A DNA stretch of 64,000 nucleotides, from positions 74,959,546-75,023,545 of the forward strand of contig NC_069125.1 in the NCBI RefSeq assembly GCF_026914265.1, in the 5' to 3' direction. Of the stretch, positions 59,348 to 64,000 are shown in pieces (the first letter of the stretch is position 1; the number at the start of each line of letters is the position of its first letter). Below the pieces are notes generated by a model. That model worked only from the letters and a program-made list of their open reading frames with translations, was not told the origin of the DNA and did not search any database. Origin of the DNA: Mya arenaria. Lineage: Eukaryota > Mollusca > Bivalvia > Myida > Myidae. Made by a program: the position numbers and the translations under genes.

Positions 59348-59904
59348 TTACGTATTTTACGATTTAATAACCGACCTATTATACATACCATCATGCATAT
59401 ACGTACACAGGAATACTTTTGAAAAGGCTTTTCATAGTAAACCTCTGAGGAAAAATTGTTCTTATGATTGCATAGGCTTTACACACATTTATTCTCCTCG
59501 AAACCACTTAATAATGCCGACCACCTCCGTAGTAACCCTTTGATTCAAATGGATAACGACAGATGTGTATGATACGAGTACATGTACATTTGGAAATTTT
59601 ACGGTGAAGTTTCAGCTGGTAGAAACTCAATAGTCCGTTCTTTTTTATTATCAAATATCGAGATTTTTTTATCCGGAATTGTCGGACATTACACAGCCAA
59701 CAACAGCTTTCTTAAGAATTTCAGCCCGCATATTACTTCCATGTTTGATCTTTCAGAGCAGATTTGGTAGCCATGTTCGTCCATTAGTCAGTCATAAGAT
59801 AATGTATTTTATATAAAAAACAACAACAACTATTTGACTTGAGTTTGGTTTTTATAAACGCATTGTTTCCATTTGTCATCATTCATGTAATATCAAGATT
59901 GCGA
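58796..59904. other. Upstream region of fucosyltransferase 2
   Basis: No gene recognised. A TTA microsatellite of about 30 bp lies at 59317-59346. Confidence 0.5.
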
Positions 59905-59992
59905 TGTACGTGAAGTTAGCGACCTAGCGGCCTAGCGGCGTGAAGTTAGCTGCCTAGCGTCCTAGCGGCGCGAAGTTAGCGGCCTAGCGGCC
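59905..59992. repeat. Short tandem repeat with GCCTAGCGGC motif
   Basis: GAAGTTAGCGACCTAGCGGC and close variants occur about three times with a period of about 30 bp. The internal 9-bp element CCTAGCGGC is itself repeated. Confidence 0.8.
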
Positions 59993-60639
59993 TTGTGTTA
60001 TGCTGTATGCTGCTGCTCTCAGATGGTGACTATATCCGTCGCAGTTGATAAATAGTTTAAAGATGCACTCTTTCTTCCAAATAAGATACATGTATCACAC
60101 TCCACAATGAGTACAATTGTTTTAAGTAAGGATGAATAAATTTCGAAAACAGTGGTTCTTAGGAAGGATACTTTGTTCAATTTGAAAGAAAGGTGCTGAA
60201 AAGACGGTATTTCTACCTTTTATAAAAAGTTAATCACTTTAAAGTATTTAGCACTCGCAAGTCAGTTAATATATGTGCGTTTTAAGCTATTAAATACACG
60301 GTTACAATCTTGTTATAAATAATTAATATTTCCATTAATGCATTATTTGGTCAGGTGTTAAAGGTTTATCACTCAAAATTTATGTTTGTAAGACGTGTGT
60401 ATGTATTGATTTTAAATATGAGTGTCACTTAAAGTCAGCTCATGTTATTCAAAACCATCGGAAGTGGAGCATTAGTGAATTGTTTATAATTACATGTTGT
60501 ATGTATATATATATATGCCAATCTACCTATGAACAACTCTAAACATTCTCCTTTCCTTTTCAGCTCTAAATGGTTGTCGTTTTCTTCTATTTTAGCTCTA
60601 AACATTCTTGATCATGTATAGAGGCATGAGAGACGGCGA
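59993..60639. other. AT-rich spacer
   Basis: Nothing recognised. Confidence 0.5.
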
Positions 60640-63110
60640 AACTTCAGACCGATGCTCGAGGTGAGTACTCGGTGATTAAGGTGAGTGCCAAGTGCTGGAG
60701 GTATGCGCCCGGTGCTGGAGGTATGCGCCCGGTGCTAGAGCTGAGTACCCGGTGCTAAAGGTGAGTGCCAAGTGCTGGGGGTGTGCATCCAACGCTTGAG
60801 GTGAGTACCCGGTGCTTAAGGTGAGTGCCAAGTGCTAGATGTATGCGCCCGGTGCTAGAGCTGAGTACCCGGTGCTAAAGATAAGTGCCCAGTGCTGTCG
60901 GTGTTTGCCCGGTTCTTGAGGTTAGTACCCCGGTGTTTAAGGTGAGTGCCGCAGGAGGTGTGCATCCGGTATTAGAGATCTGCACACCGGGTTGTATGTG
61001 TACGCCTGGAGTTGAAGTTGTACGCCCGGTGCTGAAGGTATGTACCCGGTATAAGAGGTGTGCACAAGGAATTGGAGTTGTGTGCCCGGCGCTGGACGTT
61101 TTCATCAGGTGTACCGTCGGCGGCCGTCGTTGAAGGTGTATACATTGTGCTAGATGTGTGTACCCTGTACTAGTGGTGTGTACCCAGTGCTGTGTTTGCG
61201 ATGTGCACCCGTTACTGGATATGTGCAATGATATTTGGGGTGTGCACCCGGGGCTGACGGTTTGCGCCTAGAATTGGTGGTGTTCGCCTGGTATTGAATT
61301 TATACCCGATAATGTAGGTTTGTAACCGGTGCTGGGGGTATGCACCCGGTACTTAAGTAGTACGCCAAGTGCTGGACGTTTGTACCCGTTGCTCGAGGTA
61401 TGCACCCGATTTAAGAGGCGTTCACAAGGGATTGGAGTTGTGTGTCATGTGCTTGAGGGTTGCAACCAATGCTTGAGGTATGCATCCAGTGTAAGAGGCT
61501 TGCACAAGGTTTTGGAGTTGTGCACTCGGTTGACGTTTTCATCCGGTGATGGAGGTGTGCGCCTGGTGCTAGAGGTGAGCACCAGGTTCTGGAGGTGTTT
61601 TAGGTGTGCACCCAGCATTGGAGGTATGCATCCGAAGCTGGAGGTGTGTGTCAACAGCTATCGGTGTGCACCCGTTTGAGGTGTGCACTTGGCATGGGAG
61701 GAATGCATCGGTTGGTGGAGATTTGTACCATATGCTTCAGTTGTGCACTGATGCTGGAGGTGTACACCCGGTAATGGAGATTTGCACCATTTGCTTTAGT
61801 TGTGCACTGACGCTAGGGGGGGGGGGTGCACCCGGTAATGGAGATTTGCATCATTTGCTTAAGTTGTGCACTGATGCTGGGGGGTGCACCCGGTTATAGA
61901 GATTTGCACCATTGGCTTCAGTTGTGTATTGATGCTGGGGGTGTGCACCCGGTGTTGGAGGTTTGCATGATTTGCTTGAGGTGTGCACTTGTGCTGGAGG
62001 TGTGCACCCGATAATGGAGATTTGCATCATTTGTTGGAGGTGTACACTGGTGCTGGAGGTATGCACCCGGTAATAGGGATTTGCACGATTTGGTTGAGGT
62101 GTGCACTGGTGCTGGAGGTGTGCACCCGGTTATAGAGATTTGTACCATTTGCTTGAGGTGTGCACTGGTACTGGAGGTGTGCACCCGTTGATGGAGATTT
62201 GCACCATTTGCTTGAGGTGTGCACTGGTGCTGGAGGTGTGCACCCGGTGATGGAGATTTGCACCATTTGCTTGGGGTGGCTCTGATGCCGGATGTGTGCA
62301 CCCGGTGTTGGAGATTTGCACGATTGACTTGAGGTGTGCATCCGATGTTGGAGATTTGTACCATTTGATTGAGGTGTGCACTGGTGCCTGAGGTATGCAA
62401 CCGGTGTTGAAAATTTGATTTGTTTGTTTGAGGTGTGCATTGGTGCTTGAGGTGTATTCTCGGTGATGGAGGTTTCGGTCATTTGCCTGAGGTGTGCACC
62501 CTTGAAATTTGCGTCATTTGCTTGACGTATCCGATTGTACTGCACGTGTGCAACTTGTGTTGGAGATTTGCACCATTTGTTTCAGGTGTGCACTGGTGTT
62601 GGAGATTTGCACTATTTGCTTGAGGTGTGCACTGGTGTTGGAGATTTGCACCATTTGCTTGAGGTGTGCACTGGTGCTGGAGATTTGCACCATTTGCTTG
62701 AGGTGTGCACTGGTGCTGGCGATTTGCACCATTTGCTTGAGGTGTGCACCCGGTAATGGAGATTTGCACCATTTACTTGAGGTGTGCACTGGTGCTGGAG
62801 ATTTGCACCATTTGCTTGAGCTGTGCACCCGGTAATGGAGATTTGCACCATTTGCTTGAGCTGTGCACTGGTGCTGGAGATTTGCACCATTTGCTTGAGG
62901 TGTGCACTGGTGCTGGCGATTTGCACCATTTGCTTGAGGGGTGCACTGGTGCTGGAGATTTGCACCATTTGCTTGAGGTGTGCACTGGTGATGGAGATTT
63001 GCACCATTTGCTTGAGGTGTGCACCCGATGCTGGAGATTTGCACCATGTGCTTGAGAAGTGTACTGGTACTTGAGGTGTGCACCCGGTGGTGGATGTGAT
63101 ACTTCTATCT
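60640..63110. repeat. Hierarchical minisatellite array I (20-, 60- and 39-bp periods)
   Basis: The basic element is about 20 bp, like GTGCACCCGGTGCTGGAGGT. At 60640-61690 units are loose and degenerate. At about 61690-62400 three elements form a 60-bp period (CACCATTTGCTTGAGGTGTG, CACTGGTGCTGG, AGGTGTGCACCCGG). At about 62540-63060 a 39-bp period dominates (CACTGGTGCTGGAGATTTGC, ACCATTTGCTTGAGGTGTG). Long frames on both strands reflect the lack of stops; none looks like a gene. Confidence 0.9.
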
Positions 63111-63330
63111 TGAGGTCTACAAGGATCGTAGCCAGACCAAATAAGATGTACAAGCCTGTCCTGCTAGAGTGTCGTAAGACATATATCTTCATGTTTTTTT
63201 TATTAAAAAATATCCCGAAGAAACGTTTGTTTGGGTATATTTAGGACTCAATGGCACATTTTCTGAAAATTATGTGCATGATCGGGTCTACAGTGCATAC
63301 ATGGAGCTTCGCCAGTGATAGATTTGGTAT

Positions 63331-63745
63331 ACCAAGTCCATTGTAACCACGACCCCCCCCCCCCCCCCCCCCCCCCCGCCGCAGGTTCGGGGAATAGCGG
63401 GGTCTTTCTGTCTAGCCAATCACAGGTAAAATGGGGACAAACTGCTGGTATAATCCCCGCACCCCCCCCCCCCGGGTACATCCTAGGTAAGGTTTCTAAC
63501 AATGTTCATGTATTTAAAGCATACGTTTTGATCTCGTTAAACTCCGGGAAAACCTTGGCTAAAACGGGGACAAATCTCGTTAATAGAACGGATAATTTCC
63601 GGCACAAAGGCACGGCCCATTTTCCGCTATTTTCAGCGCGAAAAGAAAACCACCACATTTACTCGGCACTACGGGGCCACCTGGAAGGTAAAAACACGGT
63701 CCATTTTCGCCGCTATCCCCGGTAAACCCCCGACTGACTGGTGCA
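63331..63745. mobile_element. MITE-like element, TGCACCAGTC family, copy 3
   Basis: The left end reads CAAGTCCATTGTAACCACG followed by a long C-run; the right end reads CCCCGACTGACTGGTGCA followed by TTACC, as after copy 2. The body shares the CACCTGGAAGGTAAAAACAC and CCCCGGTA text with copies 1 and 2. The left end is degraded. Confidence 0.6.
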
Positions 63746-64000
63746 TTACCAAAAGTATTTTTCATATAAAAAATGGGGAAAACGGGTTTACTTATAGATA
63801 CGTAATAACTAAATGCCAATTAACCGTGTGCGGTCCAGGAGGCACTTACTAAATTAAATGACCCAATAACACCAAAGCTAATGAAGACCTTGCTGCGTCC
63901 ACGAAAAATGCCGTAACGCAGTGCAAACTGAGGACGCAATGGGGATTTTTCATTGACACAGCATTGTCTCCAAGGCACCCGGTTACCGCGTTCCTGCTGC
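63746..64000. other. Window end without a recognisable feature
   Basis: Nothing recognised. Confidence 0.5.

Noticed and set aside
60875-63192. Several 70- to 190-codon frames on both strands
   Set aside because: Translations of the 20/39/60-bp array.
1-64000. Retroelement or virus-derived genes
   Set aside because: No reverse transcriptase, integrase, capsid or envelope-like frame and no long terminal repeat pair was recognised anywhere in the window.

Overview
The window is nuclear DNA of a metazoan, most likely a bivalve mollusc. The reasons are: introns with GT-AG borders, a cilium gene, type II Golgi fucosyltransferases, tRNA-headed SINEs with a tail of the kind seen in bivalves, many short inverted-repeat elements, and very heavy minisatellite content in an AT-rich background. 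The species assignment is inference; nothing in the sequence fixes it.

Only four protein genes are well supported. A nine-exon gene on the plus strand (17067-22191) encodes a 498-residue coiled-coil protein that matches DRC2/CCDC65, a subunit of the nexin-dynein regulatory complex of motile cilia. An intronless coding exon on the minus strand (25072-25662) encodes a 196-residue protein with the refilin (FAM101/RFLN) core. Two intronless alpha-1,3-fucosyltransferase (GT10) paralogs lie at 37182-38381 (plus) and 57638-58795 (minus), pointing toward each other.

Minisatellites cover roughly 40% of the window in nine main arrays: 28 bp (1.63-6.65 kb), 51/52 bp (7.45-9.40), 51 bp (13.41-14.58), 28 bp (30.78-31.11), ~145 bp in two opposed blocks (32.9-35.5, with a related copy at 39.4-40.0), 93 bp (41.04-50.58), 27 bp (52.3-55.5), 84 bp (56.5-57.0) and a 20/39/60-bp family (60.6-63.1). 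The 93-, 27- and 84-bp arrays lie between the two fucosyltransferase genes. Almost all long open frames outside the four genes come from these arrays and are not convincing genes. The best possible exception is the 93-bp array, whose plus-strand frame reads as a Ser/Thr-rich 31-residue repeat for thousands of bases.

The rest is non-coding and carries several short elements with terminal inverted repeats: three copies of one family at 11.6, 31.9 and 63.3 kb, a TA-flanked element in DRC2 intron 5, a ~760-bp element upstream of the first fucosyltransferase, others at 15.7 and possibly 23.5 kb, and foldbacks at 1.43 and 40.2 kb. A 189-bp tandem duplication of a SINE lies at 29.6 kb. No rRNA, functional tRNA, CRISPR array, retroelement polymerase or virus-derived gene was recognised.
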